The translations under genes and the position numbers were made by a program. Below the pieces are notes generated by a model, which was given only the letters and a program-made list of their open reading frames with translations, was not told the DNA's origin and made no database searches. From assembly GCA_018065475.1 (NCBI GenBank), contig JAGHTD010000091.1:1-6924 (forward strand): DNA of 6,924 nt, read 5' to 3'. This document shows, piece by piece, positions 5,896 through 6,924 of this stretch. The stretch is from Candidatus Colimorpha enterica. Its GTDB lineage: Bacteria; Bacillota; Clostridia; Oscillospirales; CAG-272. Every line of letters begins with the position of its first letter. Position 1 is the first letter of the stretch.

Positions 5896-6482
5896 CTTAC
5901 GAACTTGAAAAAGAGTATTCCGACAGGGGATACAGCGTTATCTGCGGAGTTGACGAGGCGGGCAGAGGCCCGCTTGCGGGCGACGTTTACGCAGGTGCGG
6001 TGATCCTGCCGCAGGGGCTCGTCATCGAAGGACTCAACGACTCGAAAAAGCTGACCGAAAAGAAGAGGGAAAAGCTCTTCGACGTCATCACCTCGTCTGC
6101 GATCTCGTGGGGCGTAGGCAAGGCGACAAACGAGGAGATCGACGAGATCAACATCCTCAACGCCGCGCTTCTCGCAATGAGAAGGGCGATCGAACAGCTT
6201 TCGCCTCAACCGGATTTCGTCCTTGTTGACGGCAACGTCGAAAAAGGATTCGTACAACCCTGCAAGGCGATAGTGAAGGGCGACGCGACGTCACCGTCGA
6301 TCGCGGCGGCATCGATACTTGCGAAGGTCAGCCGTGACCGCTCGTGCATAGAGCTTGACCGTCTTTATCCGGAATACGGATTTGCAAAACACAAAGGTTA
6401 TCCTACAAAGGAGCATTACGAAGCCATTCTGAAATACGGTGTTCTTCCCGTACACAGAAGGTCGTTCAGATTATTCAGATGA
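5889..6482 (+). CDS. rnhB: Ribonuclease HII
   Basis: This 197-residue cytosolic enzyme cuts the RNA strand of RNA:DNA hybrids and starts removal of single ribonucleotides misincorporated in DNA. The four acidic metal ligands are present: D22-E23 in GVDEAGRGPLAG, D114 in LVDGN, and D132 in IVKGDATSPSIAAASILAKV. The GRG loop (25-27) that recognises the ribonucleotide junction and the conserved KGYPTKEHY (169-177) are also visible. Length fits the short type II form with no extra domain. The ATG lies inside the end of rbgA (7-nt overlap), and no convincing Shine-Dalgarno sequence precedes it, so coupling to rbgA translation is likely. The stop overlaps the next start as ATGA. Confidence 0.96.
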   Translation: MLTYELEKEYSDRGYSVICGVDEAGRGPLAGDVYAGAVILPQGLVIEGLNDSKKLTEKKREKLFDVITSSAISWGVGKATNEEIDEINILNAALLAMRRAIEQLSPQPDFVLVDGNVEKGFVQPCKAIVKGDATSPSIAAASILAKVSRDRSCIELDRLYPEYGFAKHKGYPTKEHYEAILKYGVLPVHRRSFRLFR

Positions 6483-6924
6483 TTAAAGAAGTATTCAAGA
6501 AAAGCAAGCTGTTCGTATTCGATATGGACGGCACGATCTACCTCGGAAACAGAGTTTTTCCCGAGGCGATCTCGTTCATCAAGACGCTGAGGAAGAAGGG
6601 CAAGAAGGTCCTTTTCTTCACAAACAACGCATCGACGAACCCCATAGTATATTACGACCGTCTCGAAAGGATGGGCTTTGAGCCGCAGGAGGGTGAGATA
6701 ATGACTTCCGGCGACGTAACGGTCAGCTTCCTCAAAAAGTACAGGAAAGGGAAAAAGGTGTTCCTTCTCGGCACGGAGGATCTGAAAAATCAGTTCGTGA
6801 ACGAGGGGATCACTCTGACGAAGGACGCGGATATCGTGGTCTCGAGCTTTGACAAAACCCTGACTTACGAGAAGCTCACGATCGCCTGTACGCTGATAAG
6901 AAACGGTGCGGAGTTCCTCTGCAC
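6479..6924 (+). CDS. HAD-IIA (NagD/phosphoglycolate phosphatase-like) hydrolase, 3' end outside window
   Basis: The frame is open from the ATG at 6479 to the window end (148 codons plus 2 nt). The N-terminus reads MIKEVFKKSKLFVFDMDGTI. D15 and D17 of the DxDGT motif are the expected nucleophile and acid/base, and FFTNNAS (46-52) is motif II with T48. The YLGN just after motif I and TNNAS are typical of HAD subclass IIA, which includes NagD, AraL and phosphoglycolate/p-nitrophenyl phosphatases. The motif III lysine, motif IV acidic pair and most of the cap domain lie beyond the window, so the substrate cannot be assigned. The start overlaps the rnhB stop (ATGA) with no visible Shine-Dalgarno site, suggesting coupled translation as the fifth gene of the operon. 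It is partial only because the window ends. Confidence 0.9.
   Translation, partial: MIKEVFKKSKLFVFDMDGTIYLGNRVFPEAISFIKTLRKKGKKVLFFTNNASTNPIVYYDRLERMGFEPQEGEIMTSGDVTVSFLKKYRKGKKVFLLGTEDLKNQFVNEGITLTKDADIVVSSFDKTLTYEKLTIACTLIRNGAEFLC

Noticed and set aside
5694..6257. 187-codon minus-strand frame across the rbgA/rnhB junction
   Set aside because: It is antisense to two confident genes and has no recognisable features.

Overview
The window looks like a chromosomal piece of a low-to-mid GC Firmicute, most likely a gut-type clostridium. I base this on RbgA/YlqF (a Bacillota ribosome-assembly GTPase), the adjacent signal peptidase I, rbgA and rnhB genes, an elongator tRNA-Met with a G1-U72 acceptor pair like that of Bacillus, tRNA genes that encode CCA, strong Shine-Dalgarno sites and sigma-A consensus promoters. 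Taxonomy below Bacillota is inference. Coding DNA appears moderately GC-rich by eye, and the one real intergenic region (3070-3220) is very AT-rich.

Left part, minus strand (1-2825): a two-gene operon reads right to left. An M20-family metallopeptidase (start at 2819 or 2825, stop at 1506) overlaps by ATGA with a YfcC/DcuC-type 12-TM carrier (1509-121). The likely theme is uptake of an acylated amino acid, peptide or dicarboxylate-like compound and its hydrolysis in the cytosol. Beyond the carrier's stop lie a near-perfect 28-bp palindrome (71-98) and a modular array of small hairpins, each with a different stem, joined by a constant 7-nt spacer (2-68). The array reaches the window edge and is the least conventional element here.

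Middle (2861-3220): a minus-strand tRNA operon holds a consensus promoter, tRNA-Met(CAT), tRNA-Glu(TTC) fused to it with no spacer, and a 13-bp-stem intrinsic terminator. The peptidase operon begins about 40 nt behind that terminator with no promoter I can see. A second strong promoter fires divergently to the right, and an A/T-tract block lies between the two -35 boxes.

Right part, plus strand (3221-6924): a tightly packed operon of five genes. These are an archaeal-type cofactor-independent phosphoglycerate mutase/proposed homoserine kinase, signal peptidase I, RbgA, RNase HII, and the start of a HAD-IIA (NagD-like) phosphatase cut off by the window end. Neighbouring genes overlap by 4, 4 and 7 nt, or in one case lie 12 nt apart, so translational coupling is likely. 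This is mainly a housekeeping region, and I see no defence, phage or mobile gene.
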